A stretch of DNA of 64,000 nucleotides from Labia minor (Eukaryota > Arthropoda > Insecta > Dermaptera > Spongiphoridae): contig OY720347.1 of the NCBI GenBank assembly GCA_963082975.1, positions 49,228,655 to 49,292,654 of the forward strand, written 5' to 3'. Made by a program: the position numbers and the translations under genes. Below the pieces are notes generated by a model, which made no database searches, was not told the origin of the DNA, and saw nothing but the letters and a program-made list of their open reading frames with translations. Each line of letters opens with the position of its first letter. The stretch's first letter is position 1. This document shows, piece after piece, positions 13,255 through 25,642 of this stretch.

Positions 13255-13936
13255 CTGGAGTGTCTCCACTTGACTATCTCGCAAATTTGAATTGGGTTAA
13301 TTAACACATATATTATATTTAAATTAAATTTAATAATTATAAATTATAAATTAAAATTAATAAATAATATTTATTAAATGTGTTAAAAAATTAATTCTAG
13401 TACTTTCAGCAAATAAATCAAGCTGAAATTCTAGATATAGCAGTTTTATACAATTATTAATTTTGTGAAAAATTATCAAACATATATCTTTATTTTTACG
13501 GTCACTTTAAAGGAAAAAAAAATCAAAACGTAGGTTATGACCCTCTTCCGGTTGAGTTACATTTCTCAAATGTTGATAGAAAACTACGAATGCCCATGTA
13601 CCAAATTGCATGATTCTAGCTCAAACCGTTTTTGCGTAATCTTGTCTACATACATACACATACACACAAACATACACAAAAAAATGAAAAGGTGATAGGT
13701 AATAACCCTCTTCCGAAAGAGCTTCACTTCTCAAAAGTTGGTAGAAAACTACGAATTTTGAATAATGCCCCTGTACCAAATTTCATTATTCTAGCTCAAA
13801 CGTTTTTGACTAATCTTGTCTACATACACACACACACACAGAAAGAAAGCGAGAGATTTTTCTCAACCTTGGTGAAAATGACTTAGGGACCTTCAAAACG
13901 TATAAAAACATCAAAATCTCGACATCAAAAATTTTA
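13255..13936 (+). repeat. Repeat family B, copy 1 (3' end missing)
   Basis: Starts CTGGAGTGTCTCCACTTGAC and shares its body with copies at 15211-15822 and 29625-30231: a block around CAGTTTTATACAATTATTAA, then CGGTCACTTTA, then CCCTCTTCCGGTTGAG, then a CA-rich microsatellite, then TTTTCTCAACCTTGGTGAAA. In this copy the unit from CCCTCTTCCG through the microsatellite is present twice (about 13540-13680 and 13706-13842). That is an internal tandem duplication not seen in the other copies. There is no coding capacity. The general layout (conserved 5' head, microsatellite, conserved 3' part) resembles short non-autonomous Helitron/DINE-like elements, but the class is not proven. Confidence 0.7.
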
Positions 13937-15210
13937 ATTCCAAAACTCCATATTTTTTAAATTCATATATTTTGAAGAAAAATAAATATTTTAACTCAAT
14001 TCCAATTCGGAAAGAACATTTAGGGTCCTATTGAAGAAAAACCAAACGAGATTGACTAAAATATATGATAATATTAAAATATTTAAACATTTCCAAATTG
14101 TTTGATTATTTCTATTATTTTTTTAACTAATTTGAATTTTTAAAAACTGAATTAAATTAAATAGATATAATAATGAATAATTAATTTGGCATATTTCTTT
14201 GAAATCAGAAGGCATCGTTCTCTCAAACTATAAAATAGCTCATTTTTATAGACTGCTGATCCGGATTTTCTAATAATAGTTTTACTATGCGCTAAGAATT
14301 TCCATTTTATGCATCAGTTTCGATTTACAAAAAAGATTAAATTTAGATTAGAGAAGATTAGAAAACAAAAACGATAGATTTAGTGATGAGAAATATTTTA
14401 TTTCACTTTTTTTTCATTTCTTTTTTTTTAATCGTTAATTTATTTTAAATACATACAAGAGACTAAAAGCTGAGTTGGATGTTGTTTTAGCCACCTTTGT
14501 ATTTAGGCCGTGTGGCTGTTATCTTCACGCCTTGAGTACATGTTTATTTGATATTTATTACCAAACATAGTGAGAATCTTTTCATTCCTACATCACTCCA
14601 GAGCTTTGTGTAAAGGTTTTGCAAATTATTAGAATTCACATTTACATATAAAAGACAACAACTGTCATTTCTCTTATTATTTCAATTAAAATATGTATAT
14701 TGTTTTGACATGATGATTTGTTTATAAGAATTCTTGAGTGCACTTTAAGTTTATGTTTATTTGAGGGGTTCACTTCACTTAAGATTGCATTATATATTTT
14801 ATATTTGCATCCAATTATTATTATCTTCTCTATGTTCAATTTTGAGATATAGATACTCTCCTCATTCACTTAATGGATTAATGGAGAAGAAAGAATATCC
14901 GATGTTATGGCATTTGGATTTCAAGATATTACATCACTTAAAATTAAGTTTATTCTTCATTGACATTGTATATTTGATTATTATATTTCTCAGCAAATTT
15001 ATACTTTTATAAATCTTGGTGAAATTATGATTTTTTAAATAATATTTGAGCCAAAAATCTTAAAAAATATTAAGAACTTCGTAATGATGGCATTATATTG
15101 TAGCATAAGGAAATGAAAGAATTCTTTTTATCACCAAAAGGATGTCGTGGGGATGGAGAACACGAAGGAATAAAGTTTGTTGTCACAATTGAATTTAGAA
15201 TATAAAATTA
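13937..15210. other. Noncoding stretch with one complex island
   Basis: AT-rich. About 14465-14625 is a more complex patch (pieces such as GTATTTAGGCCGTGTGGC) without coding features. ORFs here are short and motif-free. Confidence 0.45.
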
Positions 15211-15668
15211 GCTGGAGTGTCTCCACTCGACTATCTCGCAATTTGAATTGGATTAAATAACATAATATATTATATTTAAATTAAATTTAATTAATTATAA
15301 ATTATAAATAATAAATAATAAATATTAAACCAGCGCATGTTTGGCTTTTTGTTGATGGCACCACGTCACGTGGCGCGTGAGATTTGCAGTGTTAAAAAAT
15401 TAATTCTGGTAATTTCAGCGAATCAATCAAGCTGAAATTCTATATATAGCAGTTTTATACAATTATTAATCATGTGAAAAATTATCAAACATATATCTTT
15501 ATTTTTACGGTCACTTTAGAGGAAAAAAAATCAAAACGTTGTAGGTAATGACCCTCTTCCGGTTGAGCTACATTTCTCAAAAGTTGATAGAAAACTATGA
15601 ATTTTGAATAATGTCCATGTACCAAATTTCATCATTCTAGCTCAAACCGTTTTTGCGTAATCTTGCCT

Positions 15669-15707
<39 letters not shown>

Positions 15708-15822
15708 TTTTTCTCAACCTTAGTGAAAATGATTCAGGAACCTTCAAAACGTATAAAAACATCAAAATCTCAACATCGAAAATTTTCGTGATCGCAATAC
15801 TATCTCTGGCGAGATAGTAAAA
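15211..15822 (+). repeat. Repeat family B, copy 2 (most complete)
   Basis: Begins GCTGGAGTGTCTCCACTCGA, followed at once by CTATCTCGC. Near its 3' end it has a hairpin ACTATCTC-TGGC-GAGATAGT and then AAAA. The 5' CTATCTCGC and the 3' GCGAGATAG are subterminal inverted repeats, as in DINE-1/Helentron-type short elements. A pure (CA)n run lies at about 15671-15703. A segment with AAACCAGCGCATGTTTGGC and CACGTCACGTGG at about 15328-15390 is shared with copy 3 and deleted in copy 1. No protein is encoded; the short antisense ORF here is translated microsatellite. Confidence 0.75.
15671..15703. repeat. (CA)n microsatellite in family B copy 2
   Basis: An uninterrupted CA dinucleotide run inside the repeat. 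Copies 1 and 3 carry shorter or impure versions at the same place. Confidence 0.95.
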
Positions 15823-18152
15823 ACTAAAAAGATATAATATAAAGGAATACTGAATTCCAAATGGTTTGTAACTATAGCTGAAAAGAGACAATGAATTTTT
15901 AAGTTAAATAATAATGGGTATATAATTTGTTTACCAGAAATACCTCTTTTTCTTTGAATTTAATAAATAATTCAGAAATGCAAAAAAACCATTGCCAATT
16001 GTACTTTTCTCTTTTTATCAGCTCAAATCACACCCTGCATATAATTTCAAAAATTAGTTGTTCCAAGCAAATATACATTTCTTGTTATTAGTTGAAATTA
16101 TTCCTTGATACTTGGTAATTCTAGAAATTTATATTGACTACTAACAAACTATAATTACAAAGTATCAGCTTCTGGAAACCTGTTTTCCTTTAAATATAAG
16201 ATTATTTGATACATCAAAAGATCCAACGCCAAAACACAATAATTTAGAGTCTAAGACAATTTTTAAAGAAGATATTGTGTGTCTTTTAGTTATTGATTTT
16301 AAAAATATAACATGATGAAAAAAAAACAATTGTTTAGATCCTTGCTTTTTCATAATCCAAAAATTACTCAACCTCTTAATTAATTCATGATAGGCTTAAT
16401 ATAATAATCTATTATCATTTATGTATTTATGTAAATCTGGTATACCTATATAAGACAAAGAATATGAGTGTTAGTAGTTAGAGAGTATAGAATATATTCA
16501 TTAAAATAATACATCACCTTTATATTAAAAAATTATTAGAAACCTAATGGCTTGCTACTTTTCTTTTAGAGATAAGAATGATGATGCATTTTGTGTTGCC
16601 TTTTTTTAAACAGATCTCAAAATAAGGGAAAGTGATAAATAGTTGATTCCAACACTTTAATATCAGTCATATTTCTCTAAAGAGGATAAACGGGAAGACA
16701 CAATATAAAAAAAAACAAGAATGTTATGCTTCTGATTAACTTAGGAAACATTTATCACAACTTGGACTTTTTTTATTAAAACAAAAAGAACATTAAATTA
16801 CTGTTGAAAGCAAACTTCTAATCCAGTTGGCTTGTTGAACAACCTTTACTTTACCATTCAAGGAGATGAGTTGTACAGTATGACAAAACAAAATGAAAAA
16901 AAAATTTACAAGTATACAAATAAAATTATATAAATACATAAAAATATTTTATCAAATTTTTTTTTCTTTTTGCCTAAAAAATTAAAAATACATTTAACAT
17001 TTGTTTGATCTTTACCGAAAAAATTATAAAAACATGCTTGTTTATGCATATTTGCTACTATATATATATATATTCTATTAAAATTCATATCATTCATAAA
17101 TTTTAATATTTTCATATATACAATAAATTTACCTGTCTCTTATAATTGTGTCACAATTCACTTATATAGAAATAAAGAATTTTATGTTTCTCCCAATTAA
17201 AAAAATTGAATTGGCTTATTTCGTTGCTGTTCCAAATTGAATTTTGCTTGATATCATGCTAATTAATAACACTAATTAATTTAATAAATGATAAGTATTA
17301 CATAATCAATTAACATGATATATTAATAATTTCTCTGTGAGTATATAATTTGAATTAAAAAAACATACTTTCAACCCTTTCTATTAATAAATTTTAATTA
17401 AGCAAATAATTTTTAAATTTGAACCATTTTAATTGTTAAGATGAATGAGTAAAAATATTCCATTATTTAATGACTCAGTCTATAATTATGAATTATCAAA
17501 TATAGATATTATATAGTAGTATTATATTATATAGTATATAATATATATATATATTATAAATGTCGTATTTCAACCCATTAATTAATTAATTTTCATACAC
17601 TCTATTTTAATACTTTTAATTACACAATTTGTCTGATAGTTATAAAGAAACACTTCTATATAGGCATTAAATTAATAAAAGATACAATCTTCTGTTGAAA
17701 ATTAATGATTAAACAAAATTACCATTTCGAGGTCGTCTTCACTCGAGTATAATATTTCTTTATTTATTTAATGCTTATAGATAAATAATTATACTGGAAA
17801 ATCACAGAAAAATTAATTATCATATTTATAGGAATTATTGACATACTTATTAAATTTTATATATCTTAGATTTATTATACTAGTTAGGATAAAAAATTAA
17901 TGGTTTAAATTTTTTAAAATATTTATTTTAAATCATAATTAAAAATTCTTAAATTTAAAGATTAATAGAATAGATTGTGTGACAAGACAAAAGTGTGAAT
18001 AATGTGTAATTTTTGAACCTATATTGGGGATATTTATTATTTGTGTCTTATTTGTAATTAATTTCAATTTTACAAATACTCTGATAATAGTCTGATTTAT
18101 GTATATTATAAAAGAGTTTTGCTGATAATACTGCCCCTTATTTATTTATATA

Positions 18153-18196
<44 letters not shown>

Positions 18197-20379
18197 CATA
18201 TATTTTGAACAATGGCTAGATAAGATTAATAAAATTCTAATAAATACAAATCTTTTTAACCTTTATTAAGAATAATATAAATAAAATAAATATAAATAAA
18301 TTATAAACAAGTTTTATTTAAATTATTTTCGGCTTATCTACAAATATAAATAAATATATTTATATTTAAAAGTTAAATTATTTAACAAATTCTTAATAAT
18401 TTAGTTACTAATATATAAGTAGTATTTAAAACACACACATACTTAAACAACCTAAATAGAATTCCCATTAAAATATCAAAAATAATTATTTTTAATTTTT
18501 TTTTTTTTGTTGAAAATAATATATTTTTTTTATTCTTTAATTTTGTTACAGAAACTTATTTTCAAAGATTATCTTTAAAATAAATGGCATGGATTCTTTC
18601 TATTGTTCTTATCTGATTATCAGAAAGCATGCATTTTTACTTAGGGTCTATGATTATGTTAAAAAAACACCCACACCCTCAGGCGTAGTTTTTCACGCCT
18701 CGAACATTCTGATTTTATCCTATTAAATCAAATTTTTTTAATCTATAATAAAAAAAGTAAAATAAAATAGAATCAAACATAACAATAGATAGAAATTTAA
18801 GATGGATTGAATAAAAATAATTTAATAAAATAACTTTTACTGTTGTTATTGGAGTGTATTTAATTTATTTCTTTATTATTAACATTTTTTTCTTTAACTT
18901 TTTCTATCTTGATTATCTATCTAGGCATCTTCCCCTGTTAATGAAAAACAATAATTCTAATCTATTTCTCATGAAAAATCAGGACAATCTTTTTTAATTG
19001 CTTATTTATTAATATTTTCCAATTCTTTACATTATCAATTGAACGTTGTTCTAAATAGATAATAAATTAATTGTGATGTGAATTGGTAATGGAATCCTTT
19101 ACGGAATCTTCCTTTCACGTTACGCCCTTCCTTTGATGATTTTAATTTCCACTTTGAATTAATTAATTTAAATTGTGTATATCACCGTTTCGTTTTTTGT
19201 TTTTTTTTTTTTCAATTCGATATTTATAGAAAAGTTTCTAATTCTCTGTTAACGCCATGCCTTTCCAATGAAGGATGTTGCATATAAATGGGAAACGAGA
19301 GGAAATAGGATTTATGCCTTTTCCATGTCAATTCATCTTGGTCCTATTGAAAACCAACAACTGGGTGCTTGTTGCTTGGCAATGTTTTCTTCTTCTTTTT
19401 CATATTATAGATTAGAATACTTAAAGTTAAGATCGATCGAACAAGTTTGGTTTCTAGTTTAATTTACGGTACAAGATATTCATGAATGTCTCGCCATCTT
19501 CAACGTGTCATGTAAATACGATATCTTAAAGAACGTGTCAGCTGCCACCAATGGTCGGTCACATTTCCAATCTTGAGTAAACAATGTTGTTAAATCTTTT
19601 CAAGTGCTATTGGATTTACTAAATTGTTCCACATGATACTCCAAATTATTAAACTCTATTTGGAGTTAATAGAATAACGGGCGCGGTTTCTCGAAGTTTT
19701 TGTTTTAATTAAATCATTAATTTCTTTCTCTCTCTCTCTCTCTCTCATTCCTAATTAGTCAAACTCTTGACAAATAGAGAAAGCTTTTTGCATTTCACCT
19801 ACCACATTTAATCATATATTGATTAAGGAACAATTACTAACAAAATAACATTCCCCTTCTCTCTATTTTGTTCAATACAACATGAAAATTATTTACTATT
19901 TTATAAAATCTATCTCGTAAGTATTTGAGATTCACCTCTTCGTTCTTTAAATATTAATACTTTGTGAACAGGATATATTATTTTAAGAATATTTGTGTGA
20001 GAATACTAATATTAATAAGTTGGCTGGTCCAATTATTACATATGAATATCCTCCATTCAACTTCTATTCTATTTAATTTGCTCTATTATTTTTCTCTTTA
20101 ATTACAGCTCGATTTTGAACCTCAAGAAGCCACTAATATTTCGTTTTTATAAAATAACAATAGAGTATTTTCTAGAGCATAAAGACATAACTACTTAGGT
20201 ATATATATTATATATCCTCTAACAAAGAGAATTATATATATATAATTTATATATATATAAACCAAATAAAACAATCAATTTAATAAAAAATTAATTGAAT
20301 GTAAATTTTAATATACATATGTTTCCCATATGAAAAAATAAAAATTAAATTAATTTTATAAAATCTATTTTATAGAGGA
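15823..20379. other. AT-rich noncoding stretch with a complex island near 19.1-19.6 kb
   Basis: Mostly A/T runs, with (TA)n at about 18152-18191 and a (CT)n run at about 19727-19746. Around 19085-19620 the sequence is distinctly more complex (pieces such as CCATGTCAATTCATCTTGG and GTTTACT/TAATTAATT-type sites) but has no ORF with recognisable motifs. It could be a regulatory island. No gene is supported. Confidence 0.45.
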
Positions 20380-20589
20380 CTAGCTGCTCAGAGCGCCGAA
20401 GGCGCTCTTCACACCTAGACGGGGGCTCCGCCCCCTGTACCCCCGAGTGGTACATAGTATTTGGTTGAAAGTAGTAAAAGGTTTTCATCCATTTTGTTTC
20501 AATCAATATATTTCATAAAACATTCATTTCTTTTTGTGTTCTTATTTAAAATATATTTTTATTTAATCAGTAAATTAATTATATATATT

Positions 20590-21500
20590 ATTATTGTATA
20601 TGGTATATATATGTATGTGGCTCAAAGATTCTCGAAAGTTCTTGGCCGCAACAACCACATTTCTCCAAGTGTCCCTATCCTGAGCCCTTGTCCCATCTCT
20701 CTTACGTCCCTTCCTACGCGTCATTGGTTTTCCAAACGGACGTTTTCCAATCGGTCTCCCCACCAATATCTTTTTCCTCTCCCATTCTAGCCACGTGCCC
20801 TGCCTATCGCAGCTTTTTCCCTTTTATAACCCTAACTATTTCTGAAGATGCAGAGAGGCCATGCAATTTCTTGTTATGCAGTCTCCCCCATTCCCCGGTG
20901 ACCTCATCTTTCTTTGGCCAATAAATGCAGGGAAGAATCCTATCCTACAGGCAAAATAATTTTTTTATATATTCCCTTTGATATAATTTTGATGAGATAA
21001 ACCTCTTTATTGCAAGATAACAGGCGTTTCCCAATTGCAACCCCGATTTAAATTCTTCTCAAATATTATTATCCTTTGTGATTACATTCAATTTTTCAAC
21101 ATATTCAAATTCTACATTTTGTATCTTAAGATTTTGTATGTTAATACTCTTCCTCTTTGTTACTAAATATTTTTTCTTATCACTATTAATTTCAAACCTC
21201 CATTAATTTTTCCTCGCTATCTGTAATTGCAATTGCCGAATCTCCTATTATATTTAAGTTGTCTGGGTAACCTAATATTTTACAATTGATTTCCGTATCT
21301 TATTTTTTCTTTGCTACCTTCAAGACAAATTTGAAGATCAAAATTTGAAAAAGTTTATGCTGATCTATATTGAGTCATGCGTATGTTTTACTAAAGTCTA
21401 CAAATAATTAGTGAACAGAAATATTGAATTCGCGATTTTTTTTCTAATATCTGTCATAATGATAATATCTTAATATATGTTGATCGATTTGGCCTGAACC
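20590..21500 (-). pseudogene. Captured LINE RT 3' region in outer Helitron
   Basis: Mirror copy of the RT fragment at about 26780-27760. The best-preserved part, near the C-terminus on the minus strand, reads GKRPFGKPMTRRKGRKRDG and then GTRAQDRDTWRNVVVAAKNF. These are hallmarks of the C-terminal tail of a large group of arthropod non-LTR RTs. Upstream parts are crowded with stops. It is passenger sequence within the Helitron and is not expressed as a working enzyme. Confidence 0.7.
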
Positions 21501-22407
21501 CGCAATGATATCTCCTAATATTTCCTCCGCCTATGGTTCTTAAGTATTTTCTAAGTTATAATAGTATAATATATCTTGATCATTACATTTTGATATTTTA
21601 TTTTCATTGCTAGATTATTATTGAATATTTTTAATTATAATGAAACTTGAGAAAATGCAAAAATAGAGACTTGAGACAATATATAAAAATTAACGGTAGA
21701 AAACCATAGATAAATTACCAATATATACATTCATTAATAGTATTAATTTAATTTAATTGATTTATTTGTTTTTTTTTATTATCAAGTTCATTTATTAATT
21801 TTTTTATATCATAGTTATTTTTTCCTCCCTTAAAAGAAACTTATCTAATTCTGTGGTGCTAGGGGATTTGAAAATTATTAGTCGCAATATGAAGATTTCG
21901 CTTACAGTTTGTCATGTCCGACCTCCGTCCAACAGTTATTTCCCTCAAGTTTCTTGCTTCGCTTAATCATGTGATCTATATATTTAATTTTTTTTTTTTC
22001 ATTGTAATAAAATTTAAACAAATAAAAATTTTCACTTTGTTAATTTATATAAATTTCAAATTAAACTGATTGTGAGTGATACGCTTTGCCAATACTCTGA
22101 ATAATTGAAATATTGAATGTTCTTAGCGAGATTTTTTAACCTTTCACTTTCAAATAGAAAAGAAGAAATATTCAAATATTAGAAAGAATAAATAAAAATT
22201 AAGTTAATATAAATATGATCTAAATATTTTATTAAATTAATTAAAATGGGAACTTTTAGAATAAATTATCTAATTGAATTGATATTTGAATATTAGAATC
22301 TTATATATATAAAAAAAGGTTTTTGTCTGCACATTGCTCAGAATTTAAAAATTTTTGCATATCTTCGCGTTTCATGACCTCTAGAATCCAAAAGTGACTT
22401 TAGAATT

Positions 22408-22452
22408 TTTCACGTCTGTCTGTCTGTCTGTCTGTCTGTCGGTCTGTCTGTC
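22408..22452 (+). repeat. (GTCT)n microsatellite in Helitron 5' module
   Basis: A run of GTCTGTCTGTCT units. The same tract, on the other strand and shorter, is at about 28279-28302 in the outer Helitron, and a rudiment is at about 7655-7680. Confidence 0.9.
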
Positions 22453-23339
22453 CGGAAAATTACTATTTTATAGACTCAGAATTGGCTGAACCGATTTCTT
22501 TGAAATTACATCACAATATTCTTATATACCCCTAGAGTAACATAGGCTATAAATTTTATTTATATGTCAACAATAACCGCAGAAATTAATTTTTTAAAGT
22601 TTATATAATTCTCCGTGTTGTTCATTCAAGAGCAGCTCGCGGCTCACTGTCGGCCTAGCGGAATCATTTCAAACAATGAATTATCATAGCGATTCCCAAT
22701 CGAAGAATTATTATATTTCACTTTTTATTTTAAATTCTAATATACAAATATCAATTCAATTAAATAATTTATTCTAAAAGTTCTCAATTTAATTAATTTT
22801 ATAAAATATTTATTAGATCATATTTTTATCTTAAATTATTTTTTATTTAATTGAATATTTCTTCTTTTCTATAATATATATATAATAATATATAAATTTT
22901 ATCATTGAATAATAAAAAAAAAATTATTTAACCTGAATTAAAATGACTGAATTATATTATCTTTGTTTTTTATTTTAATTTAATTACTCTATTATTAATT
23001 ACTAAATATATATATATATATATTATATAAAAATTAAAATATGATGATATAAAGTTGTTTTAAATTTTTGACATTTTTAAATTGGGTATATTTTTTAAAT
23101 TTATTAAAATGTCTTTTTTATTTATTATGTTTAAAAGATTCATTTTTATTATGTGATATTAATAAAAAATAACGATGCTCTGTGCAAGTCGAATCATGTT
23201 GCACATAATTAAATAACAATTGCCAAACAAAGAATATAATGTATTTATTAAAGCTTTTGTGGTTATTTTGATAATTATTAAGAGAATTTTTATTAAAGGA
23301 CCACATTATTTGTATAAAATTATTTATTAAATTAAAATA

Positions 23340-23385
23340 ATTGTACAACGTTTCAACTGCTTATTCTGCAGTCGTTTTCAAGTAA
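23340..23385 (-). other. Conserved hairpin in Penelope 3' region
   Basis: On the minus strand: CTTGAAAACG, then ACTGC-AGAATAA-GCAGT, then TGAAACG. The five-base stem with a GAAAC just after it matches the hairpin-plus-GAAACG motif commonly seen in the terminal repeats of Penelope-like elements, where hammerhead-type ribozymes are known. A CTGATG box on this strand in the proper position was not found, so a working ribozyme cannot be claimed. Confidence 0.5.
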
Positions 23386-23662
23386 CCGTACGCTTGCTCC
23401 GATTCAAGCGGACTGATGCATGTCGGGACACGTCACCTCTTATATAGGCAGTGATATTGGCGCCAATTTTTGGCTCCAATTTTTACCGCCAATTCTTAAT
23501 CTCAACATGAAGTCAGCAGCAATTGTCAAAGCAAGCGTTTACAATCAAGAAGTATGATAGTGCACTATGTCTCTAAAATGAAGATACTAAATTATTTCCA
23601 TAATCAAGATATATACACAAATACACATTAGATTAATTATATTTAATTTAATCTGACAAATT

Positions 23663-25642
23663 TTACTCATCCAACACTATGTTCCACATCTTATTAAGTC
23701 TATATCCATCCTCTTTGTTAATATTATTGGGATGATTATCAATTTCTATAGATTCTTTTATTTTTCTTTTCCACCAATTATTTTCAATATGAAGTGTTTC
23801 TACATTATCTAAATTTATTTTATGTCCTGTTGTTAAGGCATGTTCTGCAATTGCTGATTGATTTGGATGTTTCAATCTAATGGCTCTCTCATGTTCAGAC
23901 AGTCTTGTAGAAATCTTTCTACTTGTTTCACCAATGTATACTTTTTTGCATTCACAAGTTACCTTATAAACTCCATTATTTTCGTTTTTAATTTTGTCTT
24001 TTATATTTGAGGTGAGAGAAGACATTTGTTTATGAGGTTTATATGTTACTCTGATGTTGTGTTTCCTCAATTTTGACGCTATTTTTTCTGTTGTTCCTTT
24101 TATATAAGGTAATGTTATTTGTGATCTGTATATTGGTTTTTCATTTTCATTTTTGATTTCTGTCTTTTTTGTTTTACTGAATTTTCTAATTTCATATTCT
24201 GAGAAGCCATTGTTCATGAAAGCTTCCTTCAATCGTTGTTTTTCTTTTTTAATGTTTTCATTTGAGCATATCTCTTCGGCTCTTTTGTGCAGTGTTTTTA
24301 TCACTCCATATTTTTGTGATGGATGGTGGTGGGAATCTGCGTGGATATATCTGTTGGTGTGAGTTGTTTTCCTGAAAATATCAAACCTTAATCTATTCTG
24401 TTTCTTTTTAATTAATACATCAAGAAACGGTAACTCTTCATTTATTTCCCATTCAACGCTTAGTTTTATATTTTTATGTAAATTATTTGCTGCTTCTACA
24501 AATTTAACTAAAGAATCCTTACCATGAGGCCAAATCATCAAAATATCATCCACATATCTAAGAAACAGTTTTGGTTTCTTTATTGCATTATTGACCAATT
24601 TTGATTCAAATTCTTCCATGAATATGTTAGCGAATACTGGGCTTAGTGGACTACCCATAGCACATCCTTCTTTTTGCTTATAAATCTTTTTATCATAAAT
24701 AAAGTATGTAGATTTTTGGCAAAATTCTATTAATTCGAGAGTATTTTTATCTAATGTAATGTTTGATTTTATAATCTCAATGGTCTCGTCAATAGGAACA
24801 TTTGTGTACAAGGAGTCCACATCCAGACTCACCAATATATCATTTTTTGTAATTTCTACTTTTGATAACATTTCTACTAAGTGGGTGGAATTTTTAACGT
24901 ATGAAAAATTAGTACCTGTAAATGGTTTTAACAAATGTGCTAGATATTTTGATGAGTTGTAAGTCACTGAATTGATTTGACTAACTATTGGTCTTAAAGG
25001 TTTGTTGGTTTTATGGATTTTGGGATTACCGTATATTTTTGGTATTTGTGGATCTTTCGGTTTTAATTTATCTTTATCTTTTTCCTCAATAGGTAGATTC
25101 TTTATTATTGATTTTAGTTTTCTACAGAATTTATCCGTTGGATCTTTTTTCTGTATTTCGTAGGTAGAAGAATTCAAAATATTTTCCATTTTTTGTTTAT
25201 AATCCACTGTATTCATTACAACAGTGGCGTTACCTTTGTCGGCAGGGATAATCTTTAGAGAGTCATCGTTTCTAATTTCCTTCAGAGCACGCATCTCAGA
25301 TTTGGTCAAATTTGGTTTGGGTGGTTTAGCATTTTTCAGTATGTTAATCGTATCAAATCTAATTTCCTCTGCAATGTTGTTTGGTAAGTTATATAAGGAT
25401 GATTCAATTGAACTAACTATCTCAATTTTTGGAATTTTATTCGGTGCTATGGAGAACTTTGGTCCTTTTGCTAACACTGAGATGGTATTTTTGTCAAGAC
25501 TTTTATTTGATAGATTGACTACTAATTTGTTATTATCAAAATTCTGAATAGATGTTTTAGTCTTATTGAATGAAAGTTTATCAAATTTTGATTTTTGAAT
25601 ATCGGTTTGTTTTTTATGTGTAAATTTAAAGTGTGTCTTCTC
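23663..25642 (-). CDS. Penelope-like element RT plus GIY-YIG protein, N-terminally truncated
   Basis: An open frame of about 659 codons ending in TAA at 23663-23665, bounded upstream only by a stop at 25643-25645 next to the insertion border. No authentic ATG begins it; the residues just before LAKGPKF read NKSLDKNTISV, as in Penelope proteins. Counting from that Leu-Ala-Lys as residues 2-4: RT finger region IPADKGNATVV about 77, IPKIYGNPKIHK about 145, motif A VSLDVDSLYTNVP about 216, motif B GCAMGSPLSPVFANIFME about 271, catalytic YVDD at 308-311, EELPFLDVLI about 347. Next comes a Lys-rich linker, then a GIY-YIG domain: GVY at 502-504, YIG at 514-516, SRKISTRLSEHERAI, and SAIAEHALTTGHKINLD. 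The enzyme copies element RNA at nicks made by GIY-YIG. All key residues visible by eye are kept. Confidence 0.9.
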   Translation of the reverse strand, partial: EKTHFKFTHKKQTDIQKSKFDKLSFNKTKTSIQNFDNNKLVVNLSNKSLDKNTISVLAKGPKFSIAPNKIPKIEIVSSIESSLYNLPNNIAEEIRFDTINILKNAKPPKPNLTKSEMRALKEIRNDDSLKIIPADKGNATVVMNTVDYKQKMENILNSSTYEIQKKDPTDKFCRKLKSIIKNLPIEEKDKDKLKPKDPQIPKIYGNPKIHKTNKPLRPIVSQINSVTYNSSKYLAHLLKPFTGTNFSYVKNSTHLVEMLSKVEITKNDILVSLDVDSLYTNVPIDETIEIIKSNITLDKNTLELIEFCQKSTYFIYDKKIYKQKEGCAMGSPLSPVFANIFMEEFESKLVNNAIKKPKLFLRYVDDILMIWPHGKDSLVKFVEAANNLHKNIKLSVEWEINEELPFLDVLIKKKQNRLRFDIFRKTTHTNRYIHADSHHHPSQKYGVIKTLHKRAEEICSNENIKKEKQRLKEAFMNNGFSEYEIRKFSKTKKTEIKNENEKPIYRSQITLPYIKGTTEKIASKLRKHNIRVTYKPHKQMSSLTSNIKDKIKNENNGVYKVTCECKKVYIGETSRKISTRLSEHERAIRLKHPNQSAIAEHALTTGHKINLDNVETLHIENNWWKRKIKESIEIDNHPNNINKEDGYRLNKMWNIVLDE

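Noticed and set aside
15667-15891. Minus-strand ORF ending in repeated Val-Cys
   Set aside because: Translated (CA)n microsatellite of family B.
20461-20924. Plus-strand ORFs with Ser/Pro-rich products, and the similar minus-strand ones at 27444-27778 and 8281-8493
   Set aside because: Antisense readings of the captured LINE tail in Helitrons; they recur because the repeat recurs.
24153-25547. Plus-strand ORFs of 67-107 codons opposite the Penelope-like gene
   Set aside because: Antisense shadows of a strongly supported coding frame, without motifs.
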